Counted from the first letter of the stretch, positions 1-5,611 are shown. The stretch: DNA of 5,905 bases from Ferruginibacter sp. (GCA_025362765.1 JANYFI010000173.1:1-5905), one strand, 5' to 3'. Made by a program: numbers and translations. The notes: generated by a model not told the origin, from the letters alone.

Positions 1-427
1 CCTGTTGTACTTCTTCCGTACTATATACATCTTTCATAATTCTTTCATCAAAAAGTGGTGCTGGCGGCATAACGCCCCACAAGCCGCCTGCATAAAAGCC
101 ACTTCCCCAATATGGCTGCCAGCTATAGTGCCTTGATAGGTCTATTTCATGCTGGCGGGAAACTGGCTTTTGCGTATCAATATCCGGACTTTGTTGAACC
201 TGCTCCTTTGTGAGATTCACCGGAAAATCGCTTCCTTCCCAATCAGTATTTTGTAAAGCCATCGGCGAAATAAGCACCGAACGGCCGAAAAGCCAACTCC
301 CGGTTTTAACTGCCAGGTAACGGACTGACCAACTTTTATCGTCGAAGTAAAATGATTCCACCTTGCCTATTTCACCATCTGTAGCTCCAATACCAAAGCC
401 TGTCAAATTTTTTAGATTACGTTGCAT
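1..427 (-). CDS. PRC-barrel domain protein, 3' end cut by window edge
   Basis: The first 142 codons of a minus-strand gene are visible, running off the left edge without a stop. Residues about 8-70 form a PRC-barrel: the TGFGIGATDGEIGKV stretch, then FYFDDKSWSVRYLAV and the VLISP strand are characteristic of this small beta-barrel, also found in photosynthetic reaction centre H subunits and RimM. Residues 97-125 are rich in Trp, Tyr, Gly and Pro, and the last visible residues (DVYSTEEVQQ) look like the linker that precedes a second barrel in the two-barrel proteins of this family, which are usually well over 200 residues. No signal peptide is seen, so it is probably cytoplasmic. The start is the first ATG of the frame, preceded by an A-rich leader without a Shine-Dalgarno site. 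The biochemical role of these stand-alone PRC proteins is poorly known; they are often associated with stress or protein-surface binding. Family call is solid, function is not. Confidence 0.85.
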   Translation of the reverse strand, partial: MQRNLKNLTGFGIGATDGEIGKVESFYFDDKSWSVRYLAVKTGSWLFGRSVLISPMALQNTDWEGSDFPVNLTKEQVQQSPDIDTQKPVSRQHEIDLSRHYSWQPYWGSGFYAGGLWGVMPPAPLFDERIMKDVYSTEEVQQ

Positions 428-515
428 ATAATTTATTTTTAGTTTTAAATAATTGTTTTATCTTTTTCGTTGAAGGGTTGGATGTTTTTTTATAACGCAG
501 ATTTTAATGCAGCAC

Positions 516-546
516 AATTTTCATTCATTTCGTTTAAATGAAAATT
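516..546. repeat. Inverted repeat, 10-bp arms, upstream of the PRC-barrel gene
   Basis: AATTTTCATT (516-525) pairs perfectly with AATGAAAATT (537-546) across an 11-nt spacer. An alternative register gives TTCATTT (524-530) with AAATGAA (536-542) and a 5-nt loop. It lies about 90 bp upstream of the PRC-barrel start and about 50 bp beyond the stop of the 43-codon gene. No T-tract follows on either strand, so it is not a standard intrinsic terminator. It could be an operator or an AT-rich mRNA hairpin. The remaining sequence between 428 and 597 shows no further gene and no clear Bacteroidota promoter. Confidence 0.45.
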
Positions 547-597
547 CAGAAAAATTATTTAAGTATATAAGCGCTTTTTAAATCCCCCTCAAAATCA

Positions 598-729
598 TTA
601 TACACGCCTGGGGCATCTAACTTCTTTTAGCTCGAGTTTGCGTTGCTTTCTATTATGCCGGTTTGCTGACTGTGCAAAAATTCCCATTGCCCACACAGCA
701 AACACACCAGTTAATATTATTCTGTTCAT
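598..729 (-). CDS. Small basic exported peptide, 43 residues, hypothetical
   Basis: This short reading frame encodes a classic signal-peptide shape: MNR, a hydrophobic core (IILTGVFAVWAMGIFA, residues 4-19) and a probable signal peptidase I site after Ala19 or Ala22 (FAQSAN). The remaining part, residues 21-43, has nine Lys/Arg residues against two Glu, and a single Cys39, then ends with PRRV and TAA. The ATG is preceded by an A-rich leader (ATCAAAATAAAAACC), typical of Bacteroidota translation starts. It shares orientation with all its neighbours and sits alone between two intergenic gaps of about 170 and 340 bp. I do not recognise a family. Short exported basic peptides of this kind occur in Bacteroidota genomes, commonly unannotated. 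The hydrophobic-then-basic pattern is unlikely in random AT-rich DNA, but at this length the coding call rests on that pattern alone. Confidence 0.55.
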   Translation of the reverse strand: MNRIILTGVFAVWAMGIFAQSANRHNRKQRKLELKEVRCPRRV

Positions 730-831
730 GGTTTTTATTTTGATAGCTATACTGCACATTTGCCGCCAGAACATACTTCTTGTAAATGCGATACTTTAAA
801 TGTACAAGAGATGCCTGCATATCGCCATGAG

Positions 832-889
832 TACGACAATTAACTGATCTGCTTACTGCTATTGTTACACCGGGTTGGTGAATGTCGTA
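832..889. repeat. Nested inverted repeats, possible structured RNA
   Basis: TACGACA (832-838) is complementary to TGTCGTA (883-889), 44 nt apart. Just inside the right arm a second hairpin, CACC-GGGTT-GGTG (868-880), could form. The outer arms plus an inner hairpin resemble a small folded RNA domain, but the long unpaired left segment weakens the case and no known riboswitch or ncRNA family is recognised. It lies about 100 bp upstream of the 43-codon gene. Confidence 0.25.
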
Positions 890-936
890 GAGCTATTTCC
901 TCAAAACAGGATATTGAATAATCCCTGTTTACAAAT

Positions 937-968
937 TGTATTAAATATTTACAGGTTGGTTTAATACA
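937..968. repeat. Inverted repeat, 9-bp arms, 14-nt spacer
   Basis: TGTATTAAA (937-945) and TTTAATACA (960-968) are perfect inverted copies. The spacing between arm centres is 23 bp, about two helical turns, which would put both half-sites on the same face of the DNA, as for a dimeric regulator. There is no T-tract after it. Its position about 210 bp upstream of the 43-codon gene is far for a simple repressor site, so the role is open. Confidence 0.35.
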
Positions 969-1068
969 TCGCCAATCTCACATTTACCACGGCATAATGC
1001 CACATACATACACTGGATGGTTCAATCAAATGTTGCACTTTAAAGAACTATGTATACATTTCAAACAT

Positions 1069-1099
1069 AAAAAAGCTTCTCAATACTTTGAGAAGCTTT
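1069..1099 (-). terminator. Intrinsic terminator of the small-protein cluster
   Basis: AAAGCTTCTCAA (1072-1083) and TTGAGAAGCTTT (1088-1099) form a perfect 12-bp stem with a 4-nt loop. Reading the minus strand, the stem is followed by six T residues (1074 down to 1069), the first three of which belong to the stem. The stem begins only 8 nt after the stop codon of the minus-strand frame at 1108-1302. On the plus strand the stem is followed by TTTAAACC, a poor T-tract, so the minus direction is favoured. It marks the end of a minus-strand transcript and is the best evidence that the genes just upstream are expressed. Confidence 0.85.
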
Positions 1100-1107
1100 A
1101 AACCAAA

Positions 1108-1302
1108 TCACCTTAAACCCTGAAAAATATTTCTAGCTGAAAATACCTTGGAATTTGTCCCTATTTCACTCATCACTGCTACTTGCTCATAAAAACTGAT
1201 CGGGCAATTCAGGCTCAAACAAAGCCCTTGTATTGTGAAAAATTGTTGTCTGCTGTTCGTCCTCCTGACAGTAATTGCCAAGGAACTTTTAACGGGTTGC
1301 AT
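1108..1302 (-). CDS. Small hypothetical protein, 64 residues, last gene before terminator
   Basis: The encoded protein is basic with mixed polarity, no signal peptide and no membrane helix. It opens with MQPVKSSLAITVRRTNSRQQ and ends with KVFSARNIFQGLR; Cys28 and Cys34 lie in a short LCLSLNCP segment. I do not recognise the family. Support for coding comes from context: an AAAAGGA Shine-Dalgarno-like stretch stands about 12 nt before the ATG, the start is 28 bp after the stop of the preceding minus-strand gene, and an intrinsic terminator begins 8 nt after its TGA. It is therefore probably the last cistron of a three-gene cluster. A plus-strand frame overlaps it at 1183-1434 but has no comparable context. 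The reading frame itself has no recognised domain, so a non-coding 3' region remains possible. Confidence 0.55.
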   Translation of the reverse strand: MQPVKSSLAITVRRTNSRQQFFTIQGLCLSLNCPISFYEQVAVMSEIGTNSKVFSARNIFQGLR

Positions 1303-1330
1303 TTGGCTCGAATCCTTTTAATTTACTTTA

Positions 1331-1498
1331 TTAATTTCCTGCATCTTCTTCCATATCATAAACAAACATATTCGACAGCGAATTACCGAGGCTGGGAGCT
1401 TTTTCTTCCGCATAATTTACTACTGCACAAATAATGCCCGTAACCTGTTGTTCACTTATGCAGTATTGTTCAGTGAGTTGGCCAATTAACTGTTGCAT
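1331..1498 (-). CDS. Small helical protein, 55 residues, paralogue of its upstream neighbour
   Basis: The protein begins MQQLIGQLTEQYCIS and carries an acidic C-terminus (EEDAGN). It is predicted soluble and alpha-helical. Starting from this ATG it aligns without a gap over 51 residues with the 94-residue protein encoded at 1633-1917: shared M1, Q3, I5, I14, S15, K33, P35, L37, F45, E50 and E51, with many hydrophobic matches between. This is why I choose the internal start at 1498 over the upstream ATG at 1612, which would add a 38-residue, Cys-rich leader with no counterpart in the neighbour. The pattern 'helix, IS.E, hydrophobic helix, EK.P.L, helix' resembles unnamed small helical proteins common in Bacteroidota. 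Function unknown. It is 28 bp ahead of the 64-codon frame and probably shares its terminator. The leader is A-rich (AAAACAAAATAATAGA) without a clear Shine-Dalgarno site. Confidence 0.6.
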   Translation of the reverse strand: MQQLIGQLTEQYCISEQQVTGIICAVVNYAEEKAPSLGNSLSNMFVYDMEEDAGN

Positions 1499-1632
1499 TC
1501 TATTATTTTGTTTTAAGTTGTTTGATAGTGTAAACCTACTATACAATACCTGCCTTTTAATTTTACAATCGTTGGTTGGGCAAAAACAATCGGCGAACAG
1601 GCTTTTAAACATTTTGTAGTTAGGTCAAAAAT

Positions 1633-1917
1633 TCAAAACAACTCTCCCTTTCCTGTTTGCCTGAATTTACGTACCTGTTCTATTGGCAGATTCCAAGCTT
1701 TATAACTATCTGCAGCATGTTGCTGTATTAAAGATGCCGCCCTGTTCACATGTTGCCGAAGCAGCTCCTCTTCTGTTTCTGCAAAAACGTCATCAATCAA
1801 CTGGCTAAGCTCAGGCACTTTACCAATTACCTGGCCAATAAATACTACAAAAAGTGCATTGGCTCCTTCAATGCTGATGCCTGCATCGCTGGCTGCCTTT
1901 TCTATTACCTGGCACAT
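1633..1917 (-). CDS. Small helical protein, 94 residues, hypothetical
   Basis: A soluble, probably all-helical protein without signal peptide or membrane segment. Residues 1-51 form the part shared with the 55-residue neighbour (MCQVIEKAASDAGIS, then the hydrophobic helix ALFVVFIGQVIGKVPEL and DDVFAETEEE). Residues 52-94 are an extra, more basic tail (LLRQHVNRAASLIQQHA followed by EQVRKFRQTGKGELF) that the neighbour lacks. The function is not known to me. It is the first gene of a minus-strand cluster that ends at the terminator at 1069-1099; the following gene starts 134 bp later if the 1498 start is right. The ATG is the only good start; the leader is A-rich (ACTTAAACAAT). A TAATTTTG match to the Bacteroidota -7 element lies at 2056-2063 but lacks a well-spaced -33 partner, so the promoter is not fixed. 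Confidence 0.75.
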   Translation of the reverse strand: MCQVIEKAASDAGISIEGANALFVVFIGQVIGKVPELSQLIDDVFAETEEELLRQHVNRAASLIQQHAADSYKAWNLPIEQVRKFRQTGKGELF

Positions 1918-2103
1918 ATTGTTTAAGTTTATTTAGTGTTAGTGATAAATATTATATGCTTTTGAAAATTTTAAAGCTAAGACGTACCTTGTTTCAATAT
2001 AAAATAAGGGGATTGTTTCATTGCTTCCATTGCTGCGCCTTGCATTATAAGGTTACAAAATTACCTGCACCATTAATTAAATAAAAGCGCAATCGCCGGA
2101 AAG

Positions 2104-2128
2104 GCAAAACTGATCGCTGGTGTTTTGC
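2104..2128. repeat. Inverted repeat with 7-bp arms
   Basis: GCAAAAC (2104-2110) and GTTTTGC (2122-2128) are perfect inverted copies separated by 11 nt. The centre-to-centre spacing of 18 bp could suit a dimeric DNA-binding protein, or the transcript could fold into a hairpin. It stands 19 bp before the plus-strand ATG at 2148 and upstream of the minus-strand small-protein cluster, so it could serve either direction. Confidence 0.35.
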
Positions 2129-2147
2129 AAATTTTAAAAAGGAACAA

Positions 2148-2255
2148 ATGCGTTGGTGTTTTTCTTTGTACCTAATGTATGAAGCAACGCAGGCAGTAAT
2201 TAAACGGCGCAATTATTATTGGGCACTGAAAGAAAAAAAGTCACACAATAAATAG
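2148..2255 (+). CDS. Possible 35-residue basic small protein
   Basis: A short plus-strand frame begins with ATG, preceded at 4 nt by AAAAAGGA, one of the better Shine-Dalgarno matches in the window. It encodes MRWCFSLYLMYEATQAVIKR followed by a Lys-rich tail (RNYYWALKEKKSHNK) and TAG. The N-terminal 10 residues are moderately hydrophobic and the whole is strongly basic. It would be the only plus-strand gene here. No promoter of the TAnnTTTG type was found at a proper distance and no terminator follows. No family is recognised. At this length chance occurrence is likely enough that I give it as a candidate only. Confidence 0.22.
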   Translation: MRWCFSLYLMYEATQAVIKRRNYYWALKEKKSHNK

Positions 2256-2302
2256 GTTATTGCATGGCAGTGTGGTGAAGCTTTTAGTATTAAAAAATAT
2301 AC

Positions 2303-2908
2303 TTAGTTAAGGGCTTTAAAATAATTAACATCGCCAGCTAAATTCGCCCGTAAAATAAATGCTTTATCATCGTTCTTAAGTTCCACGAAATAAGTATCTT
2401 CATCATCGAACACGCTGCCGAATAATACCATGTCAGTATCATTGCGTTCATTATCATCAAAGAATATCACTTTTCCTTTGGTGTAACCCTTGTATTTTTT
2501 GTTGATGAACTTTTGTGCTTCGGCTGGTAAATCTTCAAAAGATTTGGTCATCGTTGTACCAACTAATTTTGAATCAATATCGTAATAAGCTTCTTTTACC
2601 AATCCATCTTTTGTAAAGGTTACTTCATCAAAATTATCATTCCTTTCCCAGCTGGCATTGGCCACATCACCAAAATTTCTGAAAAATTCTTCCCTGGACT
2701 GGTACCTTACTTCAGTCTCTTTCAGCTTACGAAGTTCCTTCCGTTCTCCCGCCTTTTCATTTTTAATCAGCTTTTCTTTCTGATTAAGCGAGGCTAAATC
2801 GCTCTTAACAGCAACTTCATTGCTTTTAATTGTTGCATCGTCTGTTTGCGCATTTACGGCAGCAGATAGTATCATTGCTGCGGCAAATAAGATTATTAAC
2901 TGTTTCAT
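2303..2908 (-). CDS. Secreted PepSY-like domain protein, 201 residues
   Basis: The N-terminus is a clear Sec signal peptide: MKQ, a hydrophobic core (LIILFAAAMILSAAV) and a probable cleavage after NA at residue 20, before QTDD, so the protein is periplasmic or exported. No lipobox Cys is present. Residues about 41-66 are a charged, Lys/Glu-rich helix. Residues about 75-200 match the PepSY-like (beta-lactamase-inhibitor-like) fold frequent in Bacteroidota: FGDVANASWERNDNF, then FTKDG, AYYDIDSKLVGTT, the DLPAEAQKFINKKYKGY helix, and a beta-hairpin with FFDDNERNDTDM and YFVELKNDDKAF. In this family the domain is thought to bind or inhibit partner proteins; no catalytic residues are expected. The start is supported by the signal peptide and by a promoter match about 50 bp upstream. 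It appears monocistronic: the flanking gaps are 491 and 385 bp. Its ligand is unknown. Confidence 0.85.
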   Translation of the reverse strand: MKQLIILFAAAMILSAAVNAQTDDATIKSNEVAVKSDLASLNQKEKLIKNEKAGERKELRKLKETEVRYQSREEFFRNFGDVANASWERNDNFDEVTFTKDGLVKEAYYDIDSKLVGTTMTKSFEDLPAEAQKFINKKYKGYTKGKVIFFDDNERNDTDMVLFGSVFDDEDTYFVELKNDDKAFILRANLAGDVNYFKALN

Positions 2909-2958
2909 TTTATGTGTATTTTATTTGTTTTAACTATTTTTATTTCAATTCTACAGTA

Positions 2959-2992
2959 CAAAACTAACACACAACAATACCCTTATCGCAAC
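2959..2992 (-). promoter_or_regulatory. Bacteroidota-type promoter of the PepSY-like gene
   Basis: On the minus strand TAGTTTTG (2966 down to 2959) matches the Bacteroidota -7 consensus TAnnTTTG at every fixed position. A GTTG (2992 down to 2989) stands 22 bp upstream, close to the 19-21 bp spacing known for the TTTG -33 element, with one base different. The inferred transcript would start near 2952, giving a leader of roughly 45 nt before the ATG at 2908. This is the best promoter match in the window. Confidence 0.5.
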
Positions 2993-3201
2993 GCCATTCG
3001 TTTACCAGGCAAAATCTATAGTTGAAAAATAAGTTTAAACAGGTGGAGAATTATTTCAGGCTGTTACAACATCATAAAAACAGCTTGCTAAAGCTACAGG
3101 CATTACAAACATTTAAAGATGGTACATTTCTATTTAATAACTTTTTGTTGATCGCCAACAGATGGTTAAATGTTATAAATGCTATAGAACACTATAAAAT
3201 T

Positions 3202-3217
3202 TCCGGAAAATTCCGGA
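3202..3217. repeat. TCCGGAA-AA-TTCCGGA operator-like dyad
   Basis: Two 7-bp arms, TCCGGAA (3202-3208) and TTCCGGA (3211-3217), form a perfect inverted repeat around AA. It is also readable as a direct TTCCGGA repeat with a 3-bp spacer. The GC-rich core stands out in a strongly AT-rich gap, about 290 bp upstream of the PepSY-like start and 183 bp beyond the kinase stop. It looks like a protein-binding site rather than a terminator; the binding factor is unknown. Confidence 0.4.
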
Positions 3218-3399
3218 CTTATAATCTTAATTGGTGAAGTTTTTTATGGCAGCAGATGCAATAGGCGATGATTTACAAAATAGAATTTATGTATGATTTC
3301 CCTTTAAATAGCATCACTATCAAAAGCCTTAATTAATACAATACCCCACAATAAATTTTAAGCTAATTGTGCAAAATCTATTGATTGAAACGAACGCTT

Positions 3400-5580
3400 T
3401 TAAAAGCCCGCATATAACTGTTTGGCTTCAGTTAACGCTCCATCGCAAATAGATTTAACCGATTGGAAGTTTTGCTGAAAACTTACTTCCGTAAGCTTTT
3501 CGTATTCCAGCGCATCAAGAAAAGTTTGTAATTTTTCATTTAATCCCATCACGGAAATAGTTGTTTTAAGATTGTGTGACAGTTGCTGCAATTGACTTAT
3601 CCCGCTGCTTTGCCAGGCCTTTTCCATCGCTGCCAACTCTTCGGGAATGGCTTCTATAAATTGCTCCGTTACCGTTTTTTCGTATTCCATATTTCCTCCG
3701 CTGATTTCCTTCATGTAGGCAAGGTCAATAAAAATATAATTCCCGATCCCTTCTTTTTTCGCTGTTGTTTCAGGCAGCATCATCAAGGAATTTACCTTTG
3801 TTAAACGGGTAATTAATTCGTGTAGCTGCTGCTCCCGAATTGGTTTAGATATATACTCATTCATACCATAGGTAAGGCATTTTTCTCTTTCGCCGGCAAG
3901 GGCGTGGGCGGTCATAGCAATAATGGGCAGGTCGTTTTTTAATTGATGCCGGATGAGCTGCGTCGCCGTATAGCCATCCATTTCCGGCATTTGTATATCC
4001 ATCAATACAAGGCTGTATTTATGCGGATGCAATTGTAATGCATCCATTGCTTCTTTGCCGTTATTTACCATATCAAATAACAAATTCCAGCTTTTAAATA
4101 AATGCCGGATAAGGCTTTGGTTGATTTCATTGTCTTCTACCACCAAAACATACACCGCTTCAAAACCTTCGTGATTGATTACAGGGTATTGCTCCGGAAA
4201 AGTAGTGGCAACGGTTGCTGCTGCAATTTTATAGGGAATGGTAATGTAAAAACTCGTCCCCTGCCCTGGTTCGCTCTCAACAACTACGATTCCATTTTGA
4301 ATTAAAATCAAATCTTTTGCAATGGAAAGACCCAGGCCGGTTCCGCCATACCTCCTGGTTACAGAATCTTCGGCCTGTTTAAAGCGATCGAATATTGTAT
4401 CTAACTTTTCTTTTGCTATACCAATTCCGGTATCGGTAATTGTAATACCCGTGCTGATGACATTGTCTTTTTGACCTTCATTGGTAATCTTAATTGTAAC
4501 AGTTCCTTTTTGAGTAAATTTTATGGCATTCCCAATCAGGTTTACCAATATCTGCGTTAACCGGGTGGCATCACCATCCAAAGTATCCGGCAACGATTCA
4601 TCAATAAACGAAGACATTTCAATTCCCTTTTCAGTCGCTTTGCCTTTAAACATCGCTTCAATAGAATGAACCAGGGCCCCGATACTAAACGGTGCGGCTT
4701 CTATACGCATCATACCAGCTTCTATCTTTGATAAATCAAGAATATCGTTAATGGTTGTTAATAAATTTTCGCCGGATTTTTGAATCGTCTGTACATATTC
4801 TTTTGATTCTTCATCCAGTTTTTTTCGTTGCAGCAAGTTGGTAAAACCAAGAATGGCATTCATAGGTGTACGAATTTCATGACTCATATTGGCCATAAAA
4901 TTTTCTTTTATCTGCGCAGATTCCTTTACCCGCTTTTCTGACAGAATTAATTTTTGAATAATGTTTATAATATACCAAAATAAAGCCGCTCCAAAAACAA
5001 GTACCAACACAATTAAAATAGTATTGAAACGCTGCGCCTTTTTGCCGCTGTTTATATTAGACGCAGTAAGCCTTGCGATAACAGCCAACCTGCTATCTTC
5101 AATATTGCGGGCAACGTGATAAATAGAATCCATGAGCCTTTTACCCCTTAGCGTAGCAATTAATTTTTCGGCCGGGGCCTTACCCTTTGCATAAAAAGAA
5201 TCCAGTAATGCCTTACTGAAATTTATCTTTTTTTGTACCACCATATCTAATTCATCAATTTTATTTACCGTGATAGAATCATCCGATATTTGTTGCAGGT
5301 GGTCAAGATCGGTACTTATTTTCGCTATTTTAGCATCTATTCCAGTTGAATATACGGGGTCATTCGTGGAAATAACATCGTTGATATTACTTTCAATCCT
5401 TACTACATCCTTCTCTAATTCTTTTAGTTCAGAATTAATTCTATACTCATCTAAATACTTTTGATTGCCATCAATGAGCGCCAAAATATTTTTGGACGAA
5501 TTATACTGCACATACAACAATACAAAAGTGCCGGCAATAGAAGCTGCCAGTATATAAAAGATAATTTTTTTACCCACCAT
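3400..5580 (-). CDS. Hybrid sensor histidine kinase (CHASE3-like, HisKA, HATPase, REC, HPt)
   Basis: A complete 726-residue inner-membrane sensor kinase. Membrane helices at about 4-25 and 187-208 enclose a helical extracytoplasmic segment (26-186) resembling CHASE3, including the late GKRLMDSI motif. The dimerisation and phosphoacceptor domain follows with NMSHEIRTPMNAILGF, His234. The ATPase domain shows the N box (NLIGNAIKFT, Asn351), G1 (DTGIGI, 383-388), F box (FDRFKQ) and G2 (GGTGLGLSI, 412-420). The receiver domain (about 476-590) has the acidic pair Glu482/Asp483, phosphoacceptor Asp528 (LMDIQMPEMDGY), Thr557 and Lys579. The C-terminus (about 615-724) is an HPt domain with His669 (LSHNLKTT). 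All key residues are intact, so a His234-Asp528-His669 relay is possible within one chain. No DNA-binding output domain or response regulator is adjacent, so the final acceptor is encoded elsewhere. The start is the first ATG, just before TM1; the leader is A/T-rich. It lies 31 bp after a small membrane-protein gene, likely cotranscribed. Ligand unknown. Confidence 0.95.
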   Translation of the reverse strand: MVGKKIIFYILAASIAGTFVLLYVQYNSSKNILALIDGNQKYLDEYRINSELKELEKDVVRIESNINDVISTNDPVYSTGIDAKIAKISTDLDHLQQISDDSITVNKIDELDMVVQKKINFSKALLDSFYAKGKAPAEKLIATLRGKRLMDSIYHVARNIEDSRLAVIARLTASNINSGKKAQRFNTILIVLVLVFGAALFWYIINIIQKLILSEKRVKESAQIKENFMANMSHEIRTPMNAILGFTNLLQRKKLDEESKEYVQTIQKSGENLLTTINDILDLSKIEAGMMRIEAAPFSIGALVHSIEAMFKGKATEKGIEMSSFIDESLPDTLDGDATRLTQILVNLIGNAIKFTQKGTVTIKITNEGQKDNVISTGITITDTGIGIAKEKLDTIFDRFKQAEDSVTRRYGGTGLGLSIAKDLILIQNGIVVVESEPGQGTSFYITIPYKIAAATVATTFPEQYPVINHEGFEAVYVLVVEDNEINQSLIRHLFKSWNLLFDMVNNGKEAMDALQLHPHKYSLVLMDIQMPEMDGYTATQLIRHQLKNDLPIIAMTAHALAGEREKCLTYGMNEYISKPIREQQLHELITRLTKVNSLMMLPETTAKKEGIGNYIFIDLAYMKEISGGNMEYEKTVTEQFIEAIPEELAAMEKAWQSSGISQLQQLSHNLKTTISVMGLNEKLQTFLDALEYEKLTEVSFQQNFQSVKSICDGALTEAKQLYAGF

Positions 5581-5611
5581 GGTTATGTATTGTATTCAAG
5601 ATAAATAAAAA

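Larger units (their letters stand above)
730..1068. other. Intergenic region with several inverted repeats
   Basis: No convincing gene is seen on either strand. The stretch lies between the terminator of the small-protein cluster and the start of the 43-codon gene, so it should contain the promoter of that gene, yet no well-spaced TTTG/TAnnTTTG pair was found. It holds an imperfect dyad at 779-808 (CTTGTA and TACAAG, 18-nt spacer), a nested pair at 832-889, a 9-bp dyad at 937-968, and a small GGCAT-A-ATGCC palindrome at 991-1001. The density of symmetry suggests regulatory or structured-RNA content, without identifying it. Confidence 0.4.
1918..2302. other. Intergenic region between small-protein cluster and PepSY-like gene
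   Basis: There is no confident gene in this 385-bp stretch. It must hold the promoter of the minus-strand cluster; the best -7 candidate is TAATTTTG on the minus strand at 2056-2063, with no TTG at the usual distance. It also carries the dyad at 2104-2128 and a low-confidence plus-strand ORF at 2148-2255. A short AGTAT/ATACT hairpin at 2286-2303 overlaps the stop of the PepSY-like gene but is too weak and AT-only to be called a terminator. Confidence 0.5.
2909..3399. other. Intergenic region between histidine kinase and PepSY-like gene
   Basis: No convincing gene is seen in these 491 bp. The left part carries the promoter of the PepSY-like gene. A 71-codon plus-strand frame (3022-3237) starts only with TTG, has no ribosome site and looks like chance in AT-rich DNA. 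A perfect TCCGGAA dyad lies at 3202-3217. Downstream of the kinase stop, a CACAAT/ATTGTG pair (3347-3371, 13-nt loop) could form a weak hairpin, but no T-tract follows, so the kinase terminator is not identified. Confidence 0.5.

Noticed and set aside
832..889. tRNA or known riboswitch
   Set aside because: No cloverleaf, no T-arm or anticodon-arm consensus, and no recognised riboswitch core; kept only as an inverted-repeat feature.
1062..1069. TATGTTTG on the minus strand as a -7 promoter element for the 43-codon gene
   Set aside because: Matches TAnnTTTG but has no -33 partner at 19-21 bp, overlaps the terminator T-tract, and is over 330 bp from the gene.
1183..1434. Plus-strand 83-codon open frame
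   Set aside because: Lies opposite the two small minus-strand genes that have paralogue support, leader and terminator context; its protein has no signal peptide, domain or sensible composition.
2286..2303. AGTAT/ATACT hairpin as a terminator of the PepSY-like gene
   Set aside because: Only five weak base pairs, almost all A-T, and overlapping the stop codon; too unstable to call.
3022..3237. Plus-strand 71-codon open frame
   Set aside because: Starts only with TTG, lacks a ribosome site and any recognisable domain, and spans the TCCGGAA dyad. Best explained as a chance frame in AT-rich intergenic DNA.
3396..3407. GCTTTTAAAAGC palindrome across the kinase stop codon as a terminator
   Set aside because: A 12-bp palindrome with no room for a loop and no T-tract on the minus strand after it; it overlaps the TAA codon.
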